The notes under the pieces: generated by a model | Told to the model about the DNA's origin: nothing | What the model saw: the letters and a program-made list of their open reading frames with translations, nothing else | The model's database searches: none | Assembly (NCBI RefSeq): GCF_001659605.2 | Contig: NC_035162.2 | Location: forward strand, 7,955,248-8,019,247 | Length of the DNA: 64,000 nt | Reading direction: 5' to 3' | DNA from: Manihot esculenta | Lineage: Eukaryota; Streptophyta; Magnoliopsida; Malpighiales; Euphorbiaceae | Position numbers and translations under genes: made by a program | Part shown: positions 13,701-26,000 of the stretch, piece by piece | Position numbering within the stretch: the first letter of the stretch is position 1 | How the letters are laid out: each line of letters begins with the position of its first letter

Positions 13701-16700
13701 AAATTCCTCCTTTTTGCATACGGAGTTCTCTTCACTTTTTTGGATTTTCATACTCTCTTTTTTTTCTTTTTTCACTTTGGTGTTTCCACAAATCAAATTA
13801 AACTGAATATAATATTGGTGCTAATTTTTATAAATTTACGGCTTGATGCAGCAAAGGAAGAAATGGACATGTTCCTTTCAGAGATTCAAAGCTGACCCGC
13901 ATACTACAGTCTTCCTTAGGAGGCAATGCTAGGACTGCCATCGTTTGTACTATAAGCCCTGCACGAACCCATGTTGAGCAATCTAGAAACACACTCCTGT
14001 TTGCAAGTTGTGCTAAAGAAGTGACAACTAATGCACGTGTCAATCTGGTTGTGTCTGATAAAGCATTGGTGAAGCAACTGCAAAAGGAATTAGCTAGATT
14101 GGAGTGTCAGTTAAGATGTACAGGGTCCAATTCCCTTACATCGGATTCCACAGAATTACTGAGAGAAAAAGACCTTCAGATTGAAAAGGTGATGCTATAG
14201 GTGTTATAGGTTCCTTGCATCATATTGAGTACATGTTGAACTGTTAATTCCTCCTAAGTTACCATCCACAAACACCTTGCTATCATGAAATTACACTTAA
14301 ATGCATGAGGTACATGTGTCTCAAAGAACCAAGCCATAATTAATAAGTAATATCAAGTGCTCTCTATGCTTACCAGGAGAACACATTCTTAAAGCTTCAA
14401 AACTTTCTATTCCCGTGCATTTGTACTTTCAATATGTCAATCTTCTGGAAATGACATGAACTAGAAACCTCCCTTTGGATATGATTCTCTCTGCAACATG
14501 AACATGTTTTTATTGAACATGTCCACACCCATGCATGCATATCCATGTACAATATATGTCTCGACCAAGCCCTGAGTAACAACTCCAGTAACTTTGTCAA
14601 CCAGTTCCCATCTTATCCCAGGTAATTGGCAGGAGGTCAATTCCAGGATTCAGAACATTGACCAACTAGGAAGCCATGGCTTGACAATATATTGGAAGAA
14701 TATAATATTGCACAATGCATACTTTGATATTCATTATGTGTGGCTTCAGTTGAATGGCTGCAAAACTCAAGGATTTTCTTCTTTTAATTAGTGAGCCTGT
14801 CATTAGTTACAATTCAACTAGAGTAGAGGAAGAGGTAGCTTACATAAGAAGGACCATGCTATTAAATTAATTCCACCGGACATCATCCCTCTCTCACACT
14901 CCCATATTACATAGTGGAACTTCCCAATCCTACTTCATTGACCTATATATTGAATTAGTTATTAATTAGTCCACTGTATTTTATTTTATTTAATTTCTGC
15001 GTGTAACTAGCAAAAGCATTGGTTCCCCCCTTTGCTTTAATTATTCATTTGATCATTTCAGTATTGGTTCACGCTTTAATTGTATGCTAGACAATTATAT
15101 TCATAACCATCAGGATTTTAGGGCCCGAATAATTGTCATTCATTTATGCAATACCCATCTTCTTTCTTTTGGTCTTGAATTTTTATTTTTCTCCCCTCAT
15201 GCAGCTAATGAGTGAGGTTGCAAAGCTGAATCAGCAACTAGAACTTGCTAATTCTCAGGTTGAGAATCTATTAAGAGCGGCTGAAGATGATGGATCTTCC
15301 ACAATATCAGTATGCGCATCTTCCCCCACTCCCTCAGAACATTTTATCTAGCTGAAGAATTCAATTTTTTCTCCATTTGTCTTCTCTTAAGTTTTATTCC
15401 TTGTCCAGGCATATCAAGATCATCATTACCCTAGATTGCGAGTGCGAAATTCATTTAAATCTGAAAATTCAATATCATATTCACCTGCCTCAGAGGATCC
15501 TCACTTCCTAGATATTGGTGTCAGGTCTTTTAATGCATCTCAGTGCTCTGCTGGAGACTATAGTACCAATTCTGAAGAGAATTTTATCCAACTTGTAGAA
15601 TTTGAAGACAGTTGCGTTCGAACAAATTCCTTTCCTAAACTTTCAACCTGTACTTCTAATTTTGTTGGTGATGTTATACATGTGAAGGATAGTGAAGAAC
15701 TGAGTTGTGAGAATCCAAGCAATCCTTGCAAGGAAGTACAATGCATCACGGTGGAAGAGTCAAGTGAAGACAAATATGCAAATTCACGATTGTCAGAGAA
15801 TAGCCCGCACAGATATGTAGAATCTAATGCTTCATCTCCTAATACAAATACATACACCTCAGAATTGACAGAGGTTGAGAAAGAAGATAAAGAAAATCAA
15901 GAATTAGGGTCACCCCAATTGAAGGAAGAGAAAGAGCTGAATTGCTTACATTTTAATGAGATTAACACTTCATCTCCTAATATGGATAGATGCGCCTTAG
16001 AATTGACAGAGGTTGAGAAAGAAAATAAAGAAAATCAAGTATTAGGGTCACCCCAATTGAAGGAAGAGAAAGAGCTGAATTGCTTGCATTTTGATGAATC
16101 TAATGCTTCATCTCCTAATGTAAATACATGCACCTCAGGATTGACAGAGGTTGAGAGAGAAGATAAAGAAGATCAAGCGTTAGGGTCCCCCCATTTGAAG
16201 GAAGAGAAAGAGCTGAATTGCTTGCATTTTGATGAATCTAATGCTTCACCTCCTAATATAAGTACATGCACCTCAGAATTGACAGAGGATGAGAAAGAAG
16301 ATAAAGAAAATCAAGAATTGGGGTCACCCCAACGGAAGGAAGAGAAAGAGCTGAATTGTTTGCATTTTGATTTTATAATACCATCTCCCGAAAGACCATC
16401 TCCACGGTCGTTGGATGAAGAAGCATGTAGGTCTAGGAGCTTGAAGATGATCAGGAGTAGAAGCTGTAGAGCAAGACTAACGAGTATGCCAACATATTTG
16501 TTTGAAAAGGTAGAAAAGAAAGAAAACACACCATTTATAGGGTTTGAAAAAGATTTCACCAGGAGAAATGATGGTTCTCATAGAAAGTTCTCTGCACAAA
16601 AGAATTCTTATGATGTTGAATTATCAAGAAATGACTCATCGACTTCTGTGGGCAGTGCCACTGTTGATGATTATCAATTGCATAGTATTGAAACTTCAAT

Positions 16701-17887
16701 TGATTGGAAGAGTACCAGTATCAGTAAGTCAGATGCAGGAACGAAGTACTTGATTGATCAATCTGTGAGTTTTCGTTTCTTTGTCTTGATTTCTTCTTCT
16801 AAAAGCTCAATATCTTTTTTCTTCATAATTTTTTAGCACTTTATCATTCAGTTTTGGATCTTATTCTTGGATAATAGTGGCAACAACTGAAGCCCTATAT
16901 TTTGTGTACGCATCAATGATTAGCTGTCATTATTAGATCTCGTAGGAATGCCTAAATTATTCAGCTGTGTAGCAGCATGTATCATACATGTGCTCTCTCT
17001 CTTTTCCTCAATCCTCTCCTTTCTTCTTCTTCTCTGTCCATCCAGTTTCCCCTTCCTTCAATTTGGAGGTGGACCAACATTAGAATGATTGATGAGACTA
17101 CCTGCTCACTCATCTTATCTTGATTGTCATGAATGCTAGGAGCAAGAAACAAAATCAGAAGCCATTGATTCAATAAAGAGTGTAAAAAGTGTTGGGTTGG
17201 ATCCAATTCAAGATGACTTAGAGAGTGCTGTGAAGTGGGCTTCAGAATTTAAGAGGCTTCAACAGGAAATTATTGAACTTTGGCATGCTTGCTGTGTCTC
17301 ACTGGTTCATAGGACATACTTCTTCCTGTTGTTTAAGGGTGATCCAAAAGATTCTTTCTACATGGAGGTTGAGCTTAGGAAGCTGTCCTTCCTCAAGGAG
17401 ACATTTTCTCGTGGTCATGAAACTCTGGTTGATGGAAGAAGTCTAAGTCTCGCTTCAAGGTATATTAGTTACATATTAAACATTAAATACGTACATAAAC
17501 ACATAGATACTTCGATATTCAACTGCAATGAGATGATGTGGTTTTTCTATTGCAAACAGCAAGAGGGCTTTAAATCAAGAGAGGCAGATGCTATGTAGTC
17601 AAATGCAGAAGAGACTCTCTAAAGAAGAAAGAGAGAACATTTTCCTGAAATGGGGCATCTCATTGAGTTCAAGCAATAGGAGGATGCAGGTGGTCCACCG
17701 CCTGTGGACTGAGACAACAGACATGGACCATATTACCCAGAGTGCCACTCTTGTTGCGAAACTGGTTGGCATTGAAGGCCAAGAACAAACATTGAAGGAA
17801 ATGTTTGGACTTCTCAATTTTACACCACAGCACCTAAGCAGGAGGAAATTTTCTATTTGGATGCGCAGTGTGTTGTCTATTTTGTAA
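10754..17887 (+). CDS. KIN7: Kinesin-like protein, KIN-7 subfamily (NACK/CENP-E-related)
   Basis: Thirteen exons: 10754-10964, 11449-11538, 11665-11765, 11862-11975, 12054-12135, 12216-12283, 12377-12442, 12523-12647, 13852-14188, 15205-15309, 15409-16764, 17140-17459, 17560-17887. They join to 3303 nt, 1100 residues. An N-terminal motor carries [12 protein letters not shown]-loop GQTSSGKT (107-114), switch I NETSSRSH and switch II DLAGSE (248-253), all intact, so it should be an active microtubule ATPase. A short coiled coil follows ([20 protein letters not shown]). A long acidic linker holds four 46-residue repeats (573-756). The C-terminus (about 886-1100, with [20 protein letters not shown]) matches the DUF3490 domain of plant KIN-7 proteins. 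Relatives act in spindle and phragmoplast function during division. The intron at 12136-12215 begins with GC (GAAG|GCAAGT); all other introns here begin GT. ATG 10754 is the only start giving the conserved N-terminus. KIN-7E/F/G/H-type assignment is inferred. Confidence 0.93.
12761..12866. repeat. Two tandem copies of a 53-bp unit in the kinesin intron
   Basis: TTAACCCATCAGATAAATTT begins at 12761 and again at 12814, with the whole unit repeated almost exactly. It lies in the 1.2-kb intron 8 and is non-coding. Confidence 0.9.
15826..16377 (+). repeat. Four in-frame 138-bp (46-aa) tandem repeats in the kinesin linker
   Basis: Units begin at 15826, 15964, 16102 and 16240, exactly 138 bp apart. 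Each encodes an S/T-S/P-P-N start, a [20 protein letters not shown] middle and a [11 protein letters not shown] end. The middle reads KEN in units 1, 2 and 4 and KED in unit 3. The unit length is a multiple of three, so the frame is kept. Confidence 0.95.
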
Positions 17888-19289
17888 GCTTTTTGTGGAG
17901 TACTGTAGGGTAAAAATTTCATGGCTAATTGATGATTCGGACAGCACCAACAATACACATAGTTAGGTATTAAATTTAAGGTATTTTTCTTATTTGCATT
18001 TTCTCATTCTCATTGTAATTGGTTGTGAGAGAGCTTGTAAATCTGTTAATGATAGAAATAACGTGTTATTGCCAGGCTAATTCTTCTACTTCCTCCTTAG
18101 AATTTTCATATTCTTTTTCAAGTGTAATCAAAAGGAAAATATGTATAAACGAGCGTGTTTCTTATGGTTCTATGTGATCTTAGTATGAAAGTTTCTTGAT
18201 TTAGTGATGAAAATGTAGGAAATTATAAGTCTGTATTGTCTTTATGCCTTCTTCTCACTCCCAGTGGTTTCCGAAACTCAATGATTAGGTTGATTAGGTT
18301 GATATTGATAAAGGTTGATACTTATGTTAATAATCATGACTACATCCTCTGGGAAAAAAGACGATCTTTAGGAATATCGTTGGCCATTTTTATCAGTAGT
18401 AATTTTTTTTTAAATTAACGTTTAATTGATTTTTTTATATATTTTTATAAATTTTTTTAATTTATTGACCGTCTCCTATTGAGATTTTTTCTTTTTTTTT
18501 TTTTTTTTTTTTTTTTTTTGAAATAAGAGTTCTATTTCTCTAAATGAGCACCTTTAATCGTGATGTTTATTTAAATTATTTAAGTCAACGTAAGTTCTTA
18601 AGCTTCATGTTGAAGTTAAATTCTCAAAAGCTACAACCATAGTTAGTGTGAATTTTCAATCAACAGAAAAACCATAATTTTGAGGCCAAACCAAATTGCA
18701 GTTATTAGTTGTATGAAAGAAAATTTTTATTATTGTACTTTAAATTTTAAGAGATAGGTTTTTATTATAAATGCTGATGAGCATTTATTAATGAAAATAA
18801 TTTCTTTTATTTTAAAAGTAAGGAATTCAAACTCATATCCTTGGATTTAAAAAAAAAAAAAAACATAACCCTTTTTTTTCTCAAATATAATATGATTAGG
18901 TGCTTGCGTTGCACTCAGTTTGCTTCACATTAATTTTGATTCAAAGAGTGTTTTGGCTTTAGCAATCCTCCATGACTAGCTGCTCTCTTGTGAACTTACT
19001 GTTGTCTTTTTTCCCATTTCTTTTTTGTCTTCTCAACTTGTCTCATCAGGCAAATAAATCATTCGGTGTAAATTCTTAATCCACATTAAAAAAAAAAAAA
19101 ATACTGCCCGTTTGTTCGAATGCAGCTGTATGAATCAATGGAGTCCCTCAGCTTGATTATTATTCACTTTTCTTCTCTCATTTTTCTAGCCAAGAAAGGA
19201 AAAGAAAAAGAAAACCCAAAAACATTCATGTGTTTGTGGAGTGCAATTGCATAGACAGGCTACTTATTTCAACTATTTTCTGGATAGTG
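17888..19289. other. Intergenic region downstream of the kinesin
   Basis: It holds the presumed kinesin 3' UTR (AT-rich, about 17888-18240), a T-run of about 30 near 18490-18520 and several A-runs. No gene is seen. Confidence 0.6.
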
Positions 19290-19598
19290 ATGGGCCTTCA
19301 AGCTGCTGGCACTGGGGGATTCATAGTCTTGGCAGTGACCATGGACATAAAGTACATAGATGCTGAAGACAGTCCAGGAACCACCTTCATAGCTATAAAC
19401 ACTGCTGTTTCCATTCCTGTTGCCTGCTTCTGTTTCCTTTTTGCTGGTGCTTCTTTCTTCAATGTGTTTCACAAAGTTTCTTCCAACAAGTCTCTATCTA
19501 ATGTTTTTCTTTCTTTGCCTAGCAAGAACAAGACTGCAGCTTTGATGCCCCAGGATGGCAGGATGTTAAATCTTTGGTCTAGTTCCTTTAGCCTTTGA
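19290..19598 (+). CDS. Small putative membrane protein, not recognised
   Basis: An ORF of 102 residues from ATG 19290. It has two hydrophobic stretches that could each span a membrane: GTGGFIVLAVTM (about 7-18) and, after the polar segment DIKYIDAEDSPGTT, INTAVSIPVACFCFLFAGAS (about 36-55). The C-terminal half is polar and Ser/Lys-rich. The reading frame stays open 60 bases upstream without another ATG, and there is an AG (TGCATAG) just upstream, so it might be the last exon of a longer gene or the remnant of one. Composition (G, A and P codons in an AT-rich setting) suggests real or once-real coding sequence. No family can be assigned. Confidence 0.4.
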   Translation: MGLQAAGTGGFIVLAVTMDIKYIDAEDSPGTTFIAINTAVSIPVACFCFLFAGASFFNVFHKVSSNKSLSNVFLSLPSKNKTAALMPQDGRMLNLWSSSFSL

Positions 19599-21106
19599 TC
19601 TCTTTCTCCCTTTCTTTTGATTGTTTAGATTTAAGTTGAGGGCTGTTTATTATATGCTCATACTCAGTTTTGCTGTAAAATTATAGTGAAAAAGAGGTAC
19701 GCACTGTTGGTTTTTAACTGTAAAATAGAGATTGGTAATGTGTAACGTGTTAATGAGCAAAGGCACAATAAGAATTGCTGAGAATAAATTATATTATGGT
19801 AGTTGAAGCTCCTGCAGTAGCAGAATTTCAATTCTGCAGTGTGAGTAGTGGGTTGCTGCTCCTGCATGCAGAAGCAAAAACTGGGGGAAAATTTATGGAG
19901 AAAATTCATGAAATGAATTTGGTTGGGGACTTCAAAATAAATAAACACAAGTATCAAGCGTTCTTGTTATGATTAATTGGTTTTGGATTTTATTTATCCA
20001 AAGAAAAGAAAGATCAGTGAAGGCCCTTCCAAAAAGGGCTGAGCCTGTTGTTACACAAGACTTCAATTTTTGAATTGCTTTAAATTCAGTTATCAAAATG
20101 CATCAATCTAATTTTATTGTTGCAGAAGAAATGCATCTAAGGGATATGAAACTTATATGAAGTCTTTTCTTATGTCTTGAATTTACCATGGAATTATTTT
20201 AGACGATAATTGCCCAACTTAAGAGTCCTTTTCTATTGCCTAAAGATGTAAAGAGCGTGCATCTTCCTTTTTTCTTCATTATTATTAATATATTTTATTG
20301 TTAAGTAATAGGTAAATAGAACTCAAATATTAATTAGTGGTAAAAAAGATATTAATAATTTTATTTAATATATATAAAACTATAATAATATTAATAGAAA
20401 TGTAAATGAAGTAAAAATAATATTATTAACTTATTCTTTTTATCTGCATGTAATTCAGTTTTATTTTTTTAAATATAAATTTTTATCACTATTTTTAAAA
20501 AATTAACATATTAGGTCCAATCAAAACCGCTTAAAACTTTGTTTCACATTCAATTTAAACCCAAAATGCTAAATTAAAAAATCTAAAGAAATTTCAAGTT
20601 GAAAACATTATAAATAGAGGTCGAATTCTCACACCAACTACTCTAATATATAACTTGTCATCAAATTTATCTTAAAAAATAATTAGACTATAAAAAAAAT
20701 CAACAATTATTAATAATTTGTTAAAAATTAGATCAATTGATCAACTCAAGTAAAATGGTTGTCTCAAAAACAATTTTCACATTTATTTAATGTATTTAAG
20801 AGCTTCTCTAATTAATTTTTTTTTTTTTACTTTCATAGTAATAAATCGTTTAAAATATTTATTAATTTAATATTTTTGAAACAAATTAAAATGTAATTGG
20901 ATTAGTGGGATTCTTTCCCATTTCAAGAGCAGGCTTCATTGAATATAATTAAAGATGGTAATGGAATGAGGACTGAATAATATTAGAGAAAAAAAAAATG
21001 TGAATGTAAAAAGGAAAATATCAGTACAAGGCTCAATAACACAAAAGAAAAGGGGAAATTTTTTGTTAAAAGGTTTTATTGGAGTTATAGGAGAAAAAAG
21101 CAATTG
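19599..21106. other. Intergenic region before the tRNA gene
   Basis: Mostly AT-rich, with no frame that resembles a protein. Nothing further is identifiable. Confidence 0.6.
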
Positions 21107-21178
21107 GTGGCTGTAGTTTAGTGGTAAGAATTCCACGTTGTGGCCGTGGAGACCTGGGCTCGAATCCCAGCAGCCACA
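21107..21178 (+). tRNA. trnH-GUG: tRNA-His (anticodon GTG)
   Basis: A 72-nt cloverleaf: acceptor stem GTGGCTG paired with CAGCCAC, discriminator A at 21178, A box TAGTTTAGTGG, anticodon loop TTGTGGC with GTG, and B box GGGCTCGAATCCC. There is no intron and no encoded CCA, as expected for a nuclear gene. The genomic base before the stem (21106) is G, matching the extra 5' G (G-1) that mature tRNA-His carries; this may be chance. The internal A and B boxes are the RNA polymerase III promoter. Confidence 0.96.
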
Positions 21179-21190
21179 CAAATCTATTAA

Positions 21191-21195
21191 TTTTT
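21191..21195 (+). terminator. RNA polymerase III terminator of tRNA-His
   Basis: A run of five T's, 12 bases after the tRNA 3' end, the usual Pol III stop signal. Confidence 0.8.
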
Positions 21196-22863
21196 ACATC
21201 ATAGAAAGGTCTAATGGGTGGTTTTATTAGCGCAATGGAATTTGGACAATGTCCCAATAATTTAAAGCTGAATCTACTCCCGCTAACATAAAATAAATTC
21301 AAATTCATTGCCGACTAATTGCCACATTTGGCATTTATTTTCAATTTAACCACTAAAACCAATTGAACTTTTCAATTTTTCGATATTTTAATAATTAAAT
21401 AGATGCCCCAGCAACACTTTAATAATAAAAAGAACTAGACCCGACCCGATGGTTTGGTTAACTTTTAATTTGCATTATTACATTACATGACATCCACCTA
21501 ATTTCAGGCCCATCTACTTATTTAAACTTTTTAACTAGTAGGCCTGTGAGTCCCACACAATGCATTGCATAATGAGAGTAATTTTCTTGGATTTTTAATA
21601 TTATGATAAAAGTTTTTGTTAATTAAAAAATAAAGTGGCTTAAAAATCCCATAATCCCCATCTAATTGGGTTTGTTAATCCTCTTTTTTAAGAAGGTTAT
21701 GTACTTTGCCTTCATAAACCTAGAGATAATCAACCCTTGAAACAATGCACTGCTTTAATGATTTGATACGCTTTTCCACTTAGCCTTTTACTTGCCATAT
21801 TGACCATTGAATCAAATAGGGACAGAGAAACCAGCAAAAAAAAAATGAAAAAGCAAAAAGAAAAAGTTAAACAAGTGATTTAAAAAGTCAGAAAAATAAG
21901 GAAAAGTACAAATAAAAGAGAAACAGATAAAAAGATCTTATCAAACCACAAGAAAGTGAGAAATTCTAATATATGATTTAATATTTTTAATTTAATTATT
22001 ATTATTATTATAAATCCAATTCATAATCAATTGATCAAAAGCTATAGTGTTATGGTTATATAAATTTAAACTTAATTTGATTTTGTGTACAAAATAACAT
22101 TTATGTTATTCTAAAGTTTGTGATAAAATTCAGAATTTGTTTAATAATAGTTTTTTTTTCTAAAAAATATATATATTAAATTTAAAATTTTCAGTCTATC
22201 AACTTTTAGAAAGCATAACACAAGAATTCAGCAAAAATGATAATCTATTAACATTTAGTAATTTTAAATTATATTTTTAGCTAATTCGAGAAAGATTCAT
22301 GTACTTTTTTTTTTTCAAAAAGTTGCACTTGCTGTCACTTAATATAGGAAGATTATGTAGTACTTTTGGTACATTGCTCTATTAGTATTAGCGCATAAAT
22401 TCATTTTCTGTTTTGAATAAATGCATAAATTCCGTTTATTTAATTTGTTGAGAATAATTAAAACAAATGCCCAAGCCAAGGAAGAACAGAGGAATGGTCC
22501 GAATGGAGGTGTAATCTTACAAATACTAGGTTTTTGTTTATAAATATAATAAAGTTTTTTAAAAAAAGAAAACAAGGCAAGGGTAGGGGGGCAGGGATAA
22601 GATCACAGAGAAGTTCAATGATTCAACCCATATCATATCATATGAGGTTAAAAGGTCCACTTGGTCTTTGGTGTAACTGTTTGGCGAGTGCTTTTTTTAA
22701 AAACCTTTTTGGGGAAGACCAAACACCAAACACCAAACAAGCACAAAACATACTATTATTTTCCTTTGTGAGAATCTCTGCATTTTCTCTCTGCATTGTT
22801 TTTGTTTCCCTCAGCTTGTGGGTCTTCTCTGTAACAAACTACCGACCCTTTCTGCAACCACTC
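21196..22863. other. Intergenic region and promoter side of the LRR kinase
   Basis: AT-rich with no gene. The last 150 bases turn CT-rich (TTTTCTCTCTGCATTG, TTTCCCTCAGC), typical of a plant 5' leader. The palindrome-like ACCAAACACCAAACACCAAA lies at about 22718-22738. Confidence 0.5.
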
Positions 22864-22941
22864 ATGGAGACCATACTCTCTTCCTCTGCTACCTTTCTCA
22901 TGCCTTCTCTGCTTCTCTTCCCATTTCCCTTCCTTCTTTGA
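22864..22941 (+). promoter_or_regulatory. Upstream ORF in the LRR kinase leader
   Basis: ATG at 22864 opens a 25-codon frame rich in Ser, Leu and Phe that stops at 22939-22941, 62 bases before the kinase ATG and in a different frame. If transcription starts upstream it could reduce translation of the main ORF. Its conservation is unknown. Confidence 0.4.
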
Positions 22942-23003
22942 TCTTTATTATTCCACCCAACAAATACTCTCTCCCATTTCAGCTATACACTTGTCCGTTG
23001 CCC

Positions 23004-26000
23004 ATGGCTCTTCTCTCTCGTCTTATTTTCATTTTCTTTCTGTTTCTGTGCGCTTCTGCCCAGCGCAGCCCTGAGAATCTCGTAGAGATTCAAGCCTTGA
23101 TGTCTTTCAAGCTTAATCTTCACGACCCACTTGGAGCTCTCAATGGCTGGGATTCTTCCACCCCCTCCGCTCCTTGCGACTGGCGTGGAGTTGCTTGTAC
23201 TAATAACAGTGTCACTGAGATTCGTCTTCCTCGTCTGCAACTAGCTGGTCCACTTAGTGATCAGTTAGCTAACTTACGCATGCTCCGCAAGTTGAGCCTC
23301 CGGTCCAACTCCTTCAATGGAACTATCCCTTCTTCTCTCTCTAAATGCACCCTCTTAACTGCTGTTTTCTTGCAGTACAACTCACTCTCCGGTAATCTCC
23401 CGCCAGAGATCAGTAACCTCACCCAACTTCAAGTCCTAAATGTAGCTCAAAACCATCTTTCCGGTCAAATATCTCCCCATCTCCCTCCAAACCTTGCGTA
23501 TCTTGATCTTTCATCTAACTCTTTCTCTGGTTCAATCCCTCCCAGTGTTGCTATACTCTCCCAGCTTCAAGTTATCAATCTTTCATATAATCAGTTGTCT
23601 GGTTCGATTCCAGCGAGTCTCGGTGAGCTTCAGTATCTCCAGTTTCTCTGGCTGGATTTTAATCTTTTACAAGGGACTATACCATCAGCCGTTGCAAATT
23701 GTTCTTCGCTTGTGCATTTGAGCGCAACTGGTAATACACTTAGAGGTGTGATCCCGGCGGCCATAGGAGCGCTTCCTAAACTACAAGTCCTTTCTCTTTC
23801 ACAAAATAACCTCTCTGGTTCAGTTCCGTCGTCTATGTTCTGCAATATATCGATTTATCCGCCGTCGCTGCGGATCGTGCAACTCGGGTTCAATGCATTT
23901 ACAGAAGTTGTTGGGCCTCAGTCAGGGGATTGTTTTAGTGTTTTGCAGGTTTTGGATCTTCAAAGGAACAAAATACGCGGCTTGTTTCCTTTATGGTTAA
24001 CAAAGGTGGCTACTTTGACATCGTTGGATTTTTCAGGAAATTCATTTTCGGGTTTGATTCCGCCGGAGATTGGAAATATGTTGAGGTTGGAACAGTTAAA
24101 GATGGCCGACAATTCTTTCAGTGGCGTCGTTCCAGCGGAGATAAAACAATGTAAGTCATTGCGTGTTCTTGATCTTGAAGGGAACCTCTTTTCAGGGGAA
24201 ATTCCTGTATTCTTGGGTGATATAAGAGGTTTGAAGGAGTTATCTCTTGGTGCAAATCAGTTCTCTGGTTCAGTTCCTGAGACTTTCCGGAATCTCACAG
24301 AACTTGAAACCTTAAGTTTACGTGACAATGGTTTGAATGGAAGCTTGCCAGAGGAGCTTATGGGGTTGAGCAATTTGACCACATTGGACGTCAGTGGAAA
24401 CAGTTTCTCCGGTGAAATTCCAGTAAACATTGGGAACTTGAGTCGGATAATGTCACTGAATTTGAGTGGAAATTTCTTTTCAGGGAAGATTCCAGGTAGC
24501 TTAGGAGAATTGTTGAGGCTGACTACACTTGATTTGAGCAAACAGAAACTCTCTGGTCAGTTGCCACCAGAGCTTTATGGCTTGCCAAATTTACAAGTCA
24601 TTGCTTTGCAGGAAAATGTGTTGTCCGGGGATGTTCATGAAGGATTCAGTAGTTTGACGGGTTTACGCTACTTGAACCTCAGTTCCAATGCCTTATCAGG
24701 TCAGATTCCATCAACTTATGGGTTTCTTCGGTCTTTGGTCGTTCTTTCACTCTCCAATAATCACATTTCTGGATTGATTCCTCCAGAGCTTGGTGACTGC
24801 TCTGATATTGAAATACTTGAGTTGCAATCAAATTTTTTAACTGGCAACATTCCTGCTGATCTCTCTCGCCTTTCACAGTTGAAAGTGCTTGATCTAAGTA
24901 GGAACAATTTATCAGGTGAAGTTCCAGAGGAAATCTCCAAATGTTCGTCCTTAACTTCGTTGTTACTAGATACTAATCATCTTTCAGGCAACATTCCAGA
25001 TTCATTGTCCAATTTGTCCAACCTAACATCTCTTGATCTCTCCACTAACAACTTGAGTGGGGAGATTCCTGCTAATCTTACTCGAATCACTAGCTTGGAA
25101 TACTTCAATGTGTCGAGCAATAACCTTGAAGGTGAGATTCCACTGTCGTTGGGCTCTAGATTTAATAATCCTTCAGCATTTGCGGGTAATGCAGACCTTT
25201 GTGGAAAGCCGTTGAGAAGAAAATGTGTGGATATAGCTGAAAGGGACAGAAGGAAAAGGCTGATTCTTTTGATTGTTGTGGCTGCAACAGTAGCTTGTCT
25301 CCTGGCGTTGTGTTGCTGCTTCTACATTTTCAGCTTATTGAGGTGGCGCAAGAGACTAAAACAAGGAGCAGCTGGGGAGAAGAAAAGGAGCCCAGCAAGA
25401 GCTAGCTCAGCAGCGAGTGGTGGCCGCGGCAGCTCAGACAATGGGGGGCCAAAGCTTGTTATGTTTAACAACAAGATCACACTTGCAGAAACGATTGAAG
25501 CAACTAGGCAATTCGATGAAGAAAATGTGCTTAGTAGAACCAGGTTTGGATTAGTTTTCAAGGCATGCTATAACGATGGAATGGTGCTTTCGATAAGAAG
25601 ACTCCCAGATGGATCAATGGATGAAAACATGTTTAGAAAAGAAGCCGAGTTTCTAAGCAAAGTGAAGCATCGAAACCTTACAGTTCTTCGTGGATACTAT
25701 GCTGGGTCACCAGATTTAAGGCTTCTTGTCTATGACTACATGCCCAATGGAAACCTTGCTACTCTCCTTCAAGAAGCATCTCACCAGGATGGTCATGTAC
25801 TCAATTGGCCAATGCGTCACCTTATAGCTCTTGGAATCGCCCGTGGACTAGCCTTTCTACACACATCAAACATTGTTCATGGAGATGTGAAGCCACAAAG
25901 TGTTCTATTCGATGCAGATTTTGAAGCCCATCTCTCTGATTTTGGACTAGACCGCTTGACCTTGCCAACTCCAGCAGAACCCTCCACTTCAACAACAGTT

